DNA from: Planctomycetia bacterium
Lineage (GTDB): Bacteria; Planctomycetota; Planctomycetia; Pirellulales; Thermoguttaceae
Assembly (NCBI GenBank): GCA_030527015.1
Contig: JAUNBR010000017.1
Coordinates: 1-54,656, forward strand
Length of the DNA: 54,656 bases
Direction of reading: 5' to 3'
A program made the position numbers and the translations under genes. Of this stretch, positions 44,101 to 52,559 are shown one piece after another (position 1 is the first letter of the stretch; each line of letters opens with the position of its first letter). The notes under the pieces were generated by a model, which saw only the letters and a list, made by a program, of their open reading frames with translations, was not told the origin of the DNA and did no database searches.

Positions 44101-45553
44101 GGTTACGCAAGAAGGGTATTCTAAAAGTCATCCAGTGAGTTTTTGCTATTTAAATCAGAATGAGGATAATTATGTTTATGCCGTGAATCGCACGCCGTTT
44201 TCTTTAGAGGCGATGATTCATATTCGTCCGGATGCTTCTTTACGTTATGGAGATGCAGGAAGAATAGATCAGAATGTAACTCTGTTAAGAGATGGTCAGC
44301 CGATTACGCTGGGCAGGGATCAGCGCGGTTATTTTTGGCGGGTTACGCTGGCACCTTATCAGATCGAGTGTTTAAAAATACATGGGCCGGCCATTACGAT
44401 TTTTGATCCCGTGGCGTCCTATTCTTCGGAAATAAAGAGAGCTTTTGAGACGCGGTTACTTGATCTGAAAGAACGCTTGCGGCAGCTGAAAAATCCTCCG
44501 CTTTATGTCGGTTTACGAAATGCGAATTTTGAGGATATATCCACGGATCCACGAAGAATACCACAGTGGGAGATTCGTTCCAGTCAGATAAAATCGGCGG
44601 ATTCATCAGAGGCAGTCGTGCAGCTGGATACAAAAAATGCACAGGCAGGTAATACGTGTGTGTATCTGCGTTCTTTTGGGGAGCCTCTTAAGATGATGAG
44701 CCAGCCTTTTGCCGCCAGTTCCACGGGAAGAATGTTTATCTCGGTCTGGATAAATCCTGGGCAGACACAGACGTTCCCACCTTTACAGATGATTCTTGAA
44801 GATGATACGGGAAAATATCGTCGTGTCGTTCGTGTTCATCTGGCAGAGCTTTTTTTGTCGTCCGCGGAAATTCCGAATTCTGCAGGTGAAATGGCGGGCG
44901 TGGGAGCGGAAAAACAGAACACGGAATGGAAACAGTATGTATTTCATGTGAATGATCTTCCTTTAGAGGAGGTGATGCAGTTACGGCTGAGTTTTGAATT
45001 ATTGGGGGCGGGCGAAATAAAACTCGATAATATTCGATTATCTGATATGAATTTTAGTCTGATGGAGCAAAATGAATTGGCTCGGCTTTTGGAGACACTT
45101 ACGAATCGGCTTTACCGTGGAGATTTAACGGCCTGTATCAGTTCACTGGAGAGTTACTGGATCCGGTTTTTAATGGAAAATATTCAGGTGTCTGCACAGA
45201 ACATGATTTCAGAAAGAGTGGCTGCTGGTGAAATGGAAGTCGCTGGTTTTTCGGGTGCGGCGGCGATGAGTGTAACACCGGGTTACCTTTCCGCGCAGAA
45301 CGTCCCTCAAGAATCGTCGGAAATTGGACGGAATGACATTCAAAATATGGAAAATTCTTCTTCGGAGAAAAAGAATAATGAAAATAATAAGAAAATATTA
45401 TCAGATCAGCATTCGCTGAAACTTCCTTCTTTATCCCCTCCGCCGATGTTTACACGTCATAAAAAAGAGGATGTTTCTGTCCCTGTTACAGAAGAAGTAC
45501 CAAAAAAGAAAAAAAGTGTTTTCGAAAAAGTGAGAGGTTTCTTTCATCTGTAA
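41186..45553 (+). CDS. very large exported protein with glycosidase-like central region
   Basis: This encodes 1455 residues. Residues 1-22 are a signal peptide (ILLSLFTIFLMIISS). Residues 25-500 are beta-rich. Residues 520-960 look like a TIM-barrel glycoside-hydrolase-type region: DWITFYDGARRMTEYMNYVG, YNGLVLNIYADGGSIYPS, REKLTLIPSMDFSCYIPELE and a Trp/Tyr-rich stretch with FGGISLQLTD. This resembles planctomycete proteins annotated as family 10-like glycosidases; I cannot identify catalytic acids with confidence. Residues 1105-1290 look like a carbohydrate-binding-type beta-sandwich (LRNANFEDISTDPRRIPQWE, TCVYLRSFGEPLKMMSQPF, MQLRLSFELLGAGEIKLDNI). The last 80 residues are charged and disordered with a Lys-rich end. 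Its substrate is unknown. Confidence 0.75.
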   Translation: MFRILLSLFTIFLMIISSNMVEGTDIRVRITWGGADEIPCFGQIVCSTGPISQLTPLGTETDDSGNIILVNGQVIISQPLPKVFNGMELTIPWEENGVLRLRLSTISEKLISAPFVDIPLKKLLVEGFSSSLGSISGTPTNNRLSVRRVPGDMLRVKMERDNVVYSPGEKFQCEVFANLAAISTKAGAKLNVQVLRGRETFEVYRHQYDFSLAPNADPLKIEIPLPGEEGIFDVVFSVLVNSVENPLVKPFTKPLTVGPFSGTALDPTKVVLQRRVQVITISPESRTVDEIGNLTPTLVVEIDPTEPKWWESMNRAVIQLPHWNRNTGGSLGSGDAKTISSQYGPMIELPSRSLSAPAEDSPLETSVREIYTASGTDKQEMPTVWEAYPLALERVGMPHILEVEYPAGVEQTLGISILEPNVSGAMLPMGIDSGIHVSAPVVTPQKQDFRWERHRIIFWPKSKSPVILMTNRHPEKSAFYGKIRISSVGNRLPRLLPKTRSDLQNKTEPGQRETPRPERLIAPMFSRPIFSDFFSATKVPGGTDEFTLTDWITFYDGARRMTEYMNYVGYNGLVLNIYADGGSIYPSKKLASTPRYDSGNFFNTGQDVVKKDVAEMVFRLFDREKLTLIPSMDFSCYIPELETAVLYPSRMPEDWKASSICWRNAAGGNMRQENQKKNPTVPYYNILNPRVQTYILECLQEVIKRYGHHSSFGGISLQLTDHSILLMPPPQWGMDAQSVQEFSRETSLPLPAGFQQQVEFLSQGEGLQYWLQWRAQKLSLFYRRAANLLNRYPGTKLYLVGTDFLNEFRHPELHPQLGRNVSAKEVLLMAGLDPELLQIDPRIVFPRPQKISPNGALSDSASELQWKNSPGTYRLFQGQSVPSMTFYHPPMTLRLPQFDKVSPYQPSLTWGKAQFSPAGVMNRRRFAESLAMMDAQVIIDGGWSPVLGQEEHIRNTINIFRKLPPERFYQARVTQEGYSKSHPVSFCYLNQNEDNYVYAVNRTPFSLEAMIHIRPDASLRYGDAGRIDQNVTLLRDGQPITLGRDQRGYFWRVTLAPYQIECLKIHGPAITIFDPVASYSSEIKRAFETRLLDLKERLRQLKNPPLYVGLRNANFEDISTDPRRIPQWEIRSSQIKSADSSEAVVQLDTKNAQAGNTCVYLRSFGEPLKMMSQPFAASSTGRMFISVWINPGQTQTFPPLQMILEDDTGKYRRVVRVHLAELFLSSAEIPNSAGEMAGVGAEKQNTEWKQYVFHVNDLPLEEVMQLRLSFELLGAGEIKLDNIRLSDMNFSLMEQNELARLLETLTNRLYRGDLTACISSLESYWIRFLMENIQVSAQNMISERVAAGEMEVAGFSGAAAMSVTPGYLSAQNVPQESSEIGRNDIQNMENSSSEKKNNENNKKILSDQHSLKLPSLSPPPMFTRHKKEDVSVPVTEEVPKKKKSVFEKVRGFFHL

Positions 45554-45570
45554 ATACCGATTCTATTTTT

Positions 45571-45676
45571 TATGCCCGATACACTATAAATTTCCACTTC
45601 TCCAGTATTTTTTGCTTCGCAGAAATGCCTGTTTTCAGAGCCGCATAAAATGGAAATTTAAAGTGGAAACAGTATA
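45571..45676 (+). repeat. 105-bp interspersed element, plus orientation
   Basis: Very well preserved: TATGCCCGATACACTATAAA, GAGCCGCATAAAATGGAAA and arm B ending GGAAACAGTATA. It starts 17 bases after the preceding stop codon. Confidence 0.95.
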
Positions 45677-45786
45677 AATGTGTCAGAGATGAAAATTTAA
45701 ATTTTTTGTTTTGCGGTAAATTTTAACATTTTTTATGTTTATGTTCAGAGAGAATGCTGGATTTCATAGTGCGTAAATCGGAATTT

Positions 45787-45895
45787 TATACCCGATACAC
45801 TATAAATTTCCCCGCTTCACCGACATTTTTACTTCGCTGAAAATGCCGGTGTCCAGAATCGCATAAAATGGAAATTTAAAATGGAAACAGTATAA
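45787..45895 (+). repeat. 105-bp interspersed element, plus orientation
   Basis: Well preserved: TATACCCGATACACTATAAA, ACTTCGCTGAAAATGCCGG, GAATCGCATAAAATGG and GGAAACAGTATA. Confidence 0.95.
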
Positions 45896-45908
45896 TGTGT
45901 CATGTTAC

Positions 45909-46014
45909 ATATATGCACTTTATCTTAAAAGGAAGTTTTGTGCGGCTCTGAAAGCAGACATTTTGAGTGTCATGAAACGTTTCAGAAACGGAATTTTATA
46001 GTACATCGAGTATA
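45909..46014 (-). repeat. interspersed element, minus orientation
   Basis: TGTGCGGCTCTGAAAGCAG and GAATTTTATAGTACATCGAG are clear. The core has a variant palindrome TGAAACGTTTCA. Confidence 0.85.
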
Positions 46015-46016
46015 AA

Positions 46017-46096
46017 AATGCTGGGAAAACGAAAATTTGTAGTGCTTCGGATATGAAAGTGCTGCGAAAGTAAAAGTTTATGGTGTATCGAGTATA
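46017..46096 (-). repeat. two stacked arm A fragments, minus orientation
   Basis: Two pieces of about 40 bases (46017-46056 and 46057-46096) each repeat only the right end of the element: GGGAAAACGAAAATTTGTAG and TGCTTCGGATATGA, then GCGAAAGTAAAAGTTTATGG and TGTATCGAGTATA. Confidence 0.75.
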
Positions 46097-46155
46097 AAAA
46101 TATCAGAAGATATATTTCTCTGTTACACTCTAATTAGTGGAAGAAAGGATTTAAA

Positions 46156-47001
46156 ATGATTCGGGGTATCCGTATTACATTATTACTTTTAGCTTGTCTG
46201 GGTATGCTGTTTTTTTTCTATAATTATCTCTCGGATCAGAGGGATACAAAAAAACAGCTTCTGCAGGTGAAAGAAATGGATCAATTATTGATAGAAGCAG
46301 GAAAGGCATTACAGTCGAAACAGGAAGAAGAATTTAAGGCCATTTTACCAAAAATAGACGCGATTCTTCAGCAGGCGAAATCTCCTCTGATTAAAATACG
46401 TTATACGCCCTCACTTTCTGAATTATATCAGCTCGCCGGGGATAAAGAAAAATCTTTGGCCTGTCTGGAAGGATATGATGAACTGATTCAGCAGGGAAAA
46501 AATTTAATAAAAGATAAAAACGAAGAATATCATCTGTATGTGCATTATTTTATGGTCGCGAATCGTTATGTATTTTTAGATAAAAAAGATCGTGCTGAAA
46601 AAATTCTCGGAGAACTCGCGGCGGTTTCACTGGAAGAGTATCCGGATACGACGAAAGCACGTTATTTCTTGAATCTCGCGCAGGGTTACGCATTTCTGAA
46701 TCAGGCGGATAAAACGGAAAATTATATTCAGCAGGTACTGAATATTTTTGATAAAGTGGAGACGGACGCGCAGCCGTTTTATTTACATGAAATCGCAGAA
46801 ATCCATTTTCGCCTGAAAAATTTTGATCAGGCCACGAAAGATCTGGACCAGCTGGAAAAACTCATTAAGGAAGGAACGCATGCTTCTGGTGATAATTTTA
46901 TCAGGAATATCGAGCTGTTTCGTAAACGAATTCATACAGAAGTTACGGGTGAAGAGTTACCGCCAAAATCTGCGGAAGATATTTCTTTAGATAATATCTG
47001 A
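46156..47001 (+). CDS. membrane-anchored TPR protein
   Basis: This encodes 281 residues. A transmembrane anchor lies at about 5-27 (IRITLLLLACLGMLFFFYNY), leaving the rest outside the cytoplasm. The remainder is almost wholly helical, with TPR-like pairs: IRYTPSLSELYQLAGDKEKS, ARYFLNLAQGYAFLNQADKT, and FYLHEIAEIHFRLKNFDQAT. Such proteins serve as protein-protein scaffolds; the partner is not visible. AAAGGA lies seven bases before the ATG. It stands alone between repeat clusters. Confidence 0.8.
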   Translation: MIRGIRITLLLLACLGMLFFFYNYLSDQRDTKKQLLQVKEMDQLLIEAGKALQSKQEEEFKAILPKIDAILQQAKSPLIKIRYTPSLSELYQLAGDKEKSLACLEGYDELIQQGKNLIKDKNEEYHLYVHYFMVANRYVFLDKKDRAEKILGELAAVSLEEYPDTTKARYFLNLAQGYAFLNQADKTENYIQQVLNIFDKVETDAQPFYLHEIAEIHFRLKNFDQATKDLDQLEKLIKEGTHASGDNFIRNIELFRKRIHTEVTGEELPPKSAEDISLDNI

Positions 47002-47022
47002 TGAATTAAAGACATATGGTTT

Positions 47023-47131
47023 TATACCCGATGCACTATAAAATTCCACTCCTCTGGTATTTTGCTTTTCGGTGAAAATACCTGCGTTCAGAGTCACTCA
47101 AAACGGAATTTTAAACGGGAACCAGAGTATA
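47023..47131 (+). repeat. 105-bp interspersed element, plus orientation
   Basis: Arm A is perfect (TATACCCGATGCACTATAAA). Arm B is GGAATTTTAAACGGGAACC-AGAGTATA. Confidence 0.92.
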
Positions 47132-47220
47132 CTTTAAACTTTCATTTCGTACGTTCGTGAAAGAGGCATTTTTGTATCGTGAAATGCGGGAAAATTTTTA
47201 TGAGTATCCGGCATCAAAAC
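47128..47220 (-). repeat. decayed interspersed element sharing its TATA tip with the previous copy, minus orientation
   Basis: TATACTTTAAACTTTCATTT begins on the last bases of the preceding copy. AGAGGCATTTTTGTATCGTG and ATGAGTATCCGGCATC follow. Confidence 0.6.
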
Positions 47221-47239
47221 ACAGGTTTTGTACAGGATA

Positions 47240-47348
47240 CTCATTTCCAGACGCACTATAAATTTCCGCTCCCACGGCATTTTTGCTTCGCAGGAAATGT
47301 CTGCTTTCTGGGAAGCAAAAACGGTAATGGAAAGTAGATTCAGATATA
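47240..47348 (+). repeat. interspersed element, plus orientation
   Basis: CCAGACGCACTATAAATTTC, CGGCATTTTTGCTTCGCAGG and AATGTCTGCTTTCTGG are clear; arm B is decayed (GGTAATGGAAAGTAGATTC). It ends 30 bases before the desulfoferrodoxin stop. Confidence 0.85.
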
Positions 47349-47377
47349 TGTGGAAAGAAAGCGTAAAATATCAGTTT

Positions 47378-47776
47378 TTAACCTTCTGATTTCCATAACC
47401 CATGCAGATTACAGTATTCCCTGAAAACAGGGCGTTCTTTTGTGCTATTTTCTTCAAAATTATGAAAAATGGCGGCTGGGTCATCCCCAGGATTCAGATA
47501 TTTTCTTTGCACGTGATTTCCGACGCATATCTCGATCCACTGGATATAATGTTCTTCGATCATGGGATGTGGTACTTCGCCGACAGACACTTTAATCGCG
47601 CCGTTTTCTTCACGGTACGGAACGGGAACATGCTTTTCCACGGCCGCATCAGTCGTGTTTTCCTGCAGATGCGTCATTTTCTGAGCGCAGCACGTCAGAA
47701 TGCCGGAATTCGCATTCAAAACTTCCACCATATTTCCACATACTTCGCATTTATAAATTTCAAAACGTGCTGTCAT
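47378..47776 (-). CDS. dfx: desulfoferrodoxin (superoxide reductase)
   Basis: This encodes 132 residues. The enzyme reduces superoxide to hydrogen peroxide without releasing oxygen, a defence typical of anaerobes. The N-terminal rubredoxin-like Fe(Cys)4 centre has C10, C13, C29 and C30 (IYKCEVCGN and LTCCAQ). The catalytic centre ligands are H49 (after E47, K48), H70, H76 (EEHYIQWIEI), C122 and H125 (EYCNLHGLW). All are present, so it should be active as the two-iron form. GGAG lies seven bases before the ATG. The neighbour glnS is on the same strand, but elements separate them. Confidence 0.96.
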   Translation of the reverse strand: MTARFEIYKCEVCGNMVEVLNANSGILTCCAQKMTHLQENTTDAAVEKHVPVPYREENGAIKVSVGEVPHPMIEEHYIQWIEICVGNHVQRKYLNPGDDPAAIFHNFEENSTKERPVFREYCNLHGLWKSEG

Positions 47777-47842
47777 TTTTTATCTCCTGTATAATTCTGA
47801 AATGTAAAGAAGTGATCCTGATAATAAATTTATACCGGCAGG

Positions 47843-47941
47843 TATATCTGATGTCCGATAAATTTCTACATTTTTCACATTTCGTTTCTTACAGAAATGC
47901 TTCTTCCGTGGTCACGCAAAATTTTAGAGGGAGCCCGTATT
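47843..47941 (+). repeat. interspersed element, plus orientation, diverged
   Basis: TATATCTGATGTCCGATAAA, TCTTACAGAAATGC and TTTTAGAGGGAGCCCGTAT mark the parts. Its end merges with the start of the next copy. Confidence 0.7.
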
Positions 47942-48045
47942 ATACCTGATGCACTATAAATCTCGGCTTCTTCGGCATTTTACTTCGCTGAAAATGCTGG
48001 CTTTCAGAACCGCACAAAATGGAAATTAAAAAAGGAAGCAGTATA
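47941..48045 (+). repeat. 105-bp interspersed element, plus orientation
   Basis: Full-length copy: TATACCTGATGCACTATAAA, GGCATTTTACTTCGCTG, CTTTCAGAACCGCACAAAAT and GGAAGCAGTATA. Confidence 0.93.
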
Positions 48046-48085
48046 CATAATGAAATCCTGGAAAATAAAATCCATCTGGAACAGA

Positions 48086-48194
48086 TAATACTGGTTTTAC
48101 TTTAAATTCCTTTTGAGAGACTCAAAAAAAACAGGTATTTTCACCAAGAAACGAAAAAGTCGGGAAAGTAAAATTTAATAGTGTATCAGGTATA
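48086..48194 (-). repeat. interspersed element, minus orientation
   Basis: TAATACTGGTTTTACTTTAA on the left and TAGTGTATCAGGTATA on the right; the core is decayed. It lies downstream of glnS. Confidence 0.85.
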
Positions 48195-48261
48195 AAATGC
48201 CAGAAATGTGAATCGTTATCCGTATCTGGATAAATCATTTTAGTATTTTTCTTCTGAAAAG

Positions 48262-49971
48262 TTACTTTTTTTGAGCTTTTGCCCAGCTGTCTTTTAGTGT
48301 GACGGTACGATTAAATACCTTATTCTCTTCGGTGGAATCTGGATCGCAGCAAAAATATCCTAAACGTTCGAACTGGCACCGAAATCCTTCAGGGACATCC
48401 GCCAGGCTGGGTTCCAGTTTACAATTTTTCAGTACCTGCAGTGAATCAGGATTCAGATAATCCAGAAATTCACCAGGCAGATCCGTTAAACTGGGTACCG
48501 TCAGCAGCGGATTATATAAACGTACTTCAGCATTTATGGCATGTTGGGCAGAAACCCAGTGAATCGTACCTTTCACCTTTCTTCCGTCAGGTGACTGTCC
48601 GCCGCGTGTCTGTGGATCATACGTACAGTGAAGCTCCACGACATTTCCATTTTCATCCTTTATTACATCATTACAGCGGATATAATATCCCCAGCGTAAA
48701 CGAACTTCTTTTCCTGGCGAGAGACGGAAATATCCTTTCGGCGGCGTTTCCATAAAGTCATCTTGCTCGATGAAAAGCTCGCCAGAAAACGGAATTTGCC
48801 GTGAGCCATCTTCCGGACGTTCTGGATTATTTATTGCTTCCAGCATTTCAATTTTCCCGGGCTCCCAGTTCGTCAGGACGACTTTCAGTGGTTTTAGAAC
48901 TGCCATAAATCGTGGTGCGATAAGATTTAACTGGTCACGCAGATAAAATTCCAGAAGTCCCATTTCCACAAGACTATCCATTTTATTAACGCCAATTTTT
49001 TCGCAAAAAGTACGAATCGCTTCCGGTGTGTATCCTCGCCGACGCAGACCACAGATCGTGGGCATCCGTGGGTCATCCCATCCATGAACATATTTTTCTG
49101 TTACCAGCTTCAGTAATAACCGCTTACTCATGACCGTGTGAGTCAGATTTAATCGGGAAAATTCGATTTGTCGCGGATGATAAATCTCCAGCGCGTCACA
49201 AAACCAGTCATACAGAGGACGGTGATTCTCGAATTCCAGCGTACACAGGGAGTGTGTAATTCGCTCGATCGAGTCACTCTGGCCGTGTGTAAAATCATAC
49301 ATGGGGTAAATGCACCATTCATCACCTGTGCGGTGATGAGTGGCGTGCAGAATGCGGTACATGACAGGATCTCGCATATTTAAATTAGGAGAACTCATGT
49401 CAATTTTTGCTCGCAGTGTGCGTGAGCCGTCTGGGAATTCTCCCGCTTTCATGCGCTGAAAAAGATCCAGATTTTCTTCGACACTCCGATTTCTGTATGG
49501 ACTTTCCTTTCCAGGCGTGTTTAGTGTGCCACGATATTCCCGGGTTTCTTCTCCGCTGAGGTCACATACATATGCTTTCCCTTTTTGGATCAGCTGTACG
49601 GCCCAGTCATAAAGCTGATGAAAATAGTCAGAAGCGTAATGCAGTTCATCCCAGGTGAAACCCAGCCAGCGAATATCTTCCATAATGGAATCCACATATT
49701 CATTTTCTTCTTTTACGGGATTCGTGTCATCAAAACGAAGATTACACTGGCCATGATACTGCTGCGCGATTCCGAAATTCAGACAGATGGATTTCGCGTG
49801 GCCGATATGAAGATAACCATTAGGTTCAGGCGGAAAACGTGTGATAATGCTGGAGTGTTTTCCTGAGGCGAGTTCTTCATCAATAATTTTTCGGATAAAA
49901 TCACGATAAACTGGCGGAGTCTTTTCATTCGGTTCCGCCTCAGAGGGAGAAGTGTTTTCGGGTGCTGCCAT
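48262..49971 (-). CDS. glnS: glutaminyl-tRNA synthetase
   Basis: GlnRS charges tRNA-Gln directly. This encodes 569 residues, close to E. coli GlnRS (554). The class I signatures are present: [20 protein letters not shown] (HIGH, near residue 53) and VMSKRLL (KMSKS-like, near residue 280). Other typical segments are [35 protein letters not shown] and the C-terminal anticodon-binding beta-barrels ([40 protein letters not shown]). The N-terminal 20 residues are an acidic extension. There is no clear ribosome binding site. Confidence 0.97.
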   Translation of the reverse strand: MAAPENTSPSEAEPNEKTPPVYRDFIRKIIDEELASGKHSSIITRFPPEPNGYLHIGHAKSICLNFGIAQQYHGQCNLRFDDTNPVKEENEYVDSIMEDIRWLGFTWDELHYASDYFHQLYDWAVQLIQKGKAYVCDLSGEETREYRGTLNTPGKESPYRNRSVEENLDLFQRMKAGEFPDGSRTLRAKIDMSSPNLNMRDPVMYRILHATHHRTGDEWCIYPMYDFTHGQSDSIERITHSLCTLEFENHRPLYDWFCDALEIYHPRQIEFSRLNLTHTVMSKRLLLKLVTEKYVHGWDDPRMPTICGLRRRGYTPEAIRTFCEKIGVNKMDSLVEMGLLEFYLRDQLNLIAPRFMAVLKPLKVVLTNWEPGKIEMLEAINNPERPEDGSRQIPFSGELFIEQDDFMETPPKGYFRLSPGKEVRLRWGYYIRCNDVIKDENGNVVELHCTYDPQTRGGQSPDGRKVKGTIHWVSAQHAINAEVRLYNPLLTVPSLTDLPGEFLDYLNPDSLQVLKNCKLEPSLADVPEGFRCQFERLGYFCCDPDSTEENKVFNRTVTLKDSWAKAQKK

Positions 49972-50049
49972 GATAATAATTCTCGTTAATTTTAATGTTA
50001 ATTTTTAAAAACGAAATCGGAAAACTTCAAAATTTTATACGTGACATAT

Positions 50050-50155
50050 TATACCCGATACACTATAAATTTTCGCTTCCCCAGCATTTTGCTTCGCTGA
50101 AAATGCCTGCTTTTAGAGCCGCACAAGACGGAAATTTAAAATGGAACCAGTATAT
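50050..50155 (+). repeat. 105-bp interspersed element, plus orientation
   Basis: Near-consensus copy: TATACCCGATACACTATAAA, perfect core stem, GAGCCGCACAAGACGG and GGAACCAGTATA. It is a good reference copy. Confidence 0.96.
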
Positions 50156-50177
50156 AAAATTTCGAGATCCGATATAT

Positions 50178-50279
50178 TTTTACGGGTCCTATTTAAAATT
50201 TTAGTTTTATACGCCCAGGGAAACGAGTATTTTTGCTCCGAGGAGGCCAGGGGAGTAAATTTTGCGTATCCATATATAA
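50178..50279 (-). repeat. decayed interspersed element, minus orientation
   Basis: GGTCCTATTTAAAATTTTAG, GAGTATTTTTGCTCCG and GGAGTAAATTTTGCGTATCC are recognisable. The right tip overlaps the left tip of the next copy. Confidence 0.55.
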
Positions 50280-50381
50280 TACTGGTTTTCCTTTAAATTT
50301 CCGTTTATGCTGTTCTGAACGCAGACATTTTCAGCGAAGTAAAATGCCGGGGAAATGGAAATTTGTAGTGCATCGGGTATA
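50278..50381 (-). repeat. 105-bp interspersed element, minus orientation
   Basis: Full-length copy: TAATACTGGTTTTCCTTTAA, GACATTTTCAGCGAAGTAA, AATGCCGGGGAAATGG and TGCATCGGGTATA. Confidence 0.93.
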
Positions 50382-50516
50382 AATTTACTCTTTTCTGCAG
50401 CGCGAACAGGCGGCAGAAAAACTGGCTTTTATAAACGTATAAAACTAAAATGAAAAAATCTGAATAATAAATTTTTATGGCATATTTTTATAATTTTAAG
50501 ATGTATTTCTTAAAAA

Positions 50517-50644
50517 TTACACCTGGTTTTACCTTAAACTTCCGTTTCGTCAGCTCTGAAGCAGACGTTTTCAGAGCGAAGCAAAATACCTGGCCGGTCT
50601 GTCGGCGGACAGGGGAAGTATAAATTCATAGTGTATCAGGTAAA
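50517..50644 (-). repeat. interspersed element with extra hairpin, minus orientation
   Basis: CTGGTTTTACCTTAAACTTC, GACGTTTTCAGAGCGAAGC and TAGTGTATCAGG are clear. The extra hairpin TCTGTCGGCGGACAGG lies at 50598-50613. It ends 19 bases before the SUMF1-fold gene stop. Confidence 0.88.
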
Positions 50645-50662
50645 ATATCCCTTTTCAAAATA

Positions 50663-51871
50663 TTATTGCACAGACTGACGAGGATTTAAGCGGATATATT
50701 CCTCCGCGACTTCCGGATCCGGTTCAAAAATTTTCGCTTCTTCTGCAGTCGGAGTGGTCAGAGGCCGCACGATACGGAACCCCAGCCATTTTTCTGAACA
50801 GTCGAACCATATGCTTTTCGGGATCTGAGGATCTTCCTGATTCCAACTTTCGGAAGAAGGGAAGCGTGTCGCGCTGCGGCAGTTCTGGGCATCATCCGTC
50901 CAAGAACCTCCCCGGGCCACTCCCATATATCGCTGGCCTTTTTTAGTAAAAGGAGAGAAAGGATTCTCAAGAACTTTTCCGTCTGCTGCGTCTAACTGTT
51001 TTTTGTAACCATCCACCAAAAACTGATCAAGACACCATTCACGAACATTTCCGTGCATGTCATAAAGTCCCCAGGGATTCGGCTTTTTCTGAGCGACACG
51101 CTGATATTTATCGTCAGAATTATCATAATACCAGCCATAATCTTCGAAATCATCCAGACTGTCCCCGAAACTAAAGGCCGTCGTGGTTCCTGCCCGACAT
51201 GCATATTCCCATTCCGCTTCGGTGGGCAGACGATAATAACGCCCAGTTTTCGCAGAAAGCCATTTACAGTACATCTGAGCGGCATAAAGTGAAACGCCGA
51301 TCGCTGGACGTTTTTCACGCCCCATATCAAAAGTCATGTCAGAATATGCAGGGGTGGGGCGGAGAATCGCATCCGCGATTTTATCATTTTCTGTTGGCTC
51401 AACTTTAGCTGTTTCCCGAGATTTTTTTTCCAGCCACATCCAAAATGCTTCGTATTCTTCCCATGTAACTTCACATTTTCCCATCCAGAAAGGAGAAATT
51501 TTCACTTCATGTTTCGGACCTTCTGCTGCATTATTAAAAGGTTCTGGTAAAATTTCTGGATCTGCTGCAAATTTTTCCTGTTCCTGTTCTGAGCTTCCCA
51601 TAATGAAAGACCCACCCTTAATAGGGACCATATCAAAAGTAATGTCTGTGCCAGTAATGACGTCAGTGTATCCTTTCATTTCGTCTTCGGCCGTGGCATC
51701 CGCATTTTCCACAGAGACAGGTTTTGTAAATTTTGTAAGCCATTCGACAGTGTTTTCCTGCCAGGGGGCTTTATTTTCTGCAGATTTTTCTTCGGCAGAT
51801 AACAAATTTCCGCTGAAAAGTATACTTGCCAGAGTGACGCAGAAAAAAATATTCTGTGTTTTAATGTGCAT
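50663..51871 (-). CDS. exported SUMF1/formylglycine-generating-enzyme-fold protein
   Basis: This encodes 402 residues from the ATG at 51871, chosen for AAGGAG eight bases upstream. Residues 1-25 are a signal peptide (VTLASILFSGNLLSA). Residues 85-385 carry the SUMF1 (FGE-sulfatase) fold: MVPIKGGSFIMGSSEQEQEK, GKCEVTWEEYEAFW, YRLPTEAEWEYACRAG, NPWGLYDMHGNVREWCLDQ, VARGGSWTDDAQNCRSATRF and WLGFRIVRP. In active formylglycine-generating enzymes two cysteines after the GGSW segment bind copper. Here the first is replaced and only one Cys (QNCRSATR) remains, so sulfatase activation is unlikely. The family includes many binding or structural members in planctomycetes. No sulfatase gene is adjacent. 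Confidence 0.88.
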   Translation of the reverse strand: MHIKTQNIFFCVTLASILFSGNLLSAEEKSAENKAPWQENTVEWLTKFTKPVSVENADATAEDEMKGYTDVITGTDITFDMVPIKGGSFIMGSSEQEQEKFAADPEILPEPFNNAAEGPKHEVKISPFWMGKCEVTWEEYEAFWMWLEKKSRETAKVEPTENDKIADAILRPTPAYSDMTFDMGREKRPAIGVSLYAAQMYCKWLSAKTGRYYRLPTEAEWEYACRAGTTTAFSFGDSLDDFEDYGWYYDNSDDKYQRVAQKKPNPWGLYDMHGNVREWCLDQFLVDGYKKQLDAADGKVLENPFSPFTKKGQRYMGVARGGSWTDDAQNCRSATRFPSSESWNQEDPQIPKSIWFDCSEKWLGFRIVRPLTTPTAEEAKIFEPDPEVAEEYIRLNPRQSVQ

Positions 51872-52339
51872 TTTATAAACTCCTTTTTCCATTTCTTAAA
51901 AGAAAATGTAATTTTAAATATTTCTCTAAAACTATAATTGTACTAATTCCATTTAGGGAGACAGTCATATGTAAAATGTGTATCGGATATATAAATATAT
52001 TATTTATAAATTGTCTTGACCGAAAGGCCATGTTCGTGTGGATAAATAAATGAAGTAACAGAAATAAAGGATCTGATCATAATTTGGTCTGGTCGGCAAA
52101 TTAAAAATGAAAACTCTATTTTATGATATTATAACTTTTATTGCCGATTTTACCTAGACCCCCGAGACATTTTTACTAAAAAAAATAAATTTTTGAAAAA
52201 ACATCCCGTGTTCATTTTCCAATTTTTTTCATGGAATATGGGTGTTTTCGGCAAAATTTTAATACCGTCTGCTTTCCATGAAAAGAAAATAATAAAAAAA
52301 GTAAAAAAATATTCTGAAAAACAAAATGTTTGTGATGAT
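51872..52339. other. AT-rich gap upstream of the SUMF1-fold gene
   Basis: No gene is visible. It should hold the promoter of the minus-strand SUMF1-fold gene; no clear hexamer pair was found. Reading TTGTCTTGACCGAAAGGCC near 52011, one isolated TTGACC is present on the plus strand without a partner. Confidence 0.35.
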
Positions 52340-52441
52340 TATATTCGACACACCGTAAAATTTCGCCTCCATGGAGTTTTTCGCTCTAAAAATCTGCTTC
52401 CAGTGCTACAAAACATGGAAATTCAAAACAAAATTAGTATA
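52340..52441 (+). repeat. diverged interspersed element, plus orientation
   Basis: TATATTCGACACACCGTAAA, AATCTGCTTCCAGTGCTAC and ACATGGAAATTCAAAAC are recognisable. Confidence 0.65.
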
Positions 52442-52559
52442 AAAATAAAAGATATAAAGGGCATTTATTTTGCATTTTCTGTGCAGCATATAAAAGAGTA
52501 AAAAAATAGAGGAAAAAAGTATCGGTAATGAAAAAAATTGAGAAAAATGAGATGAAAAG

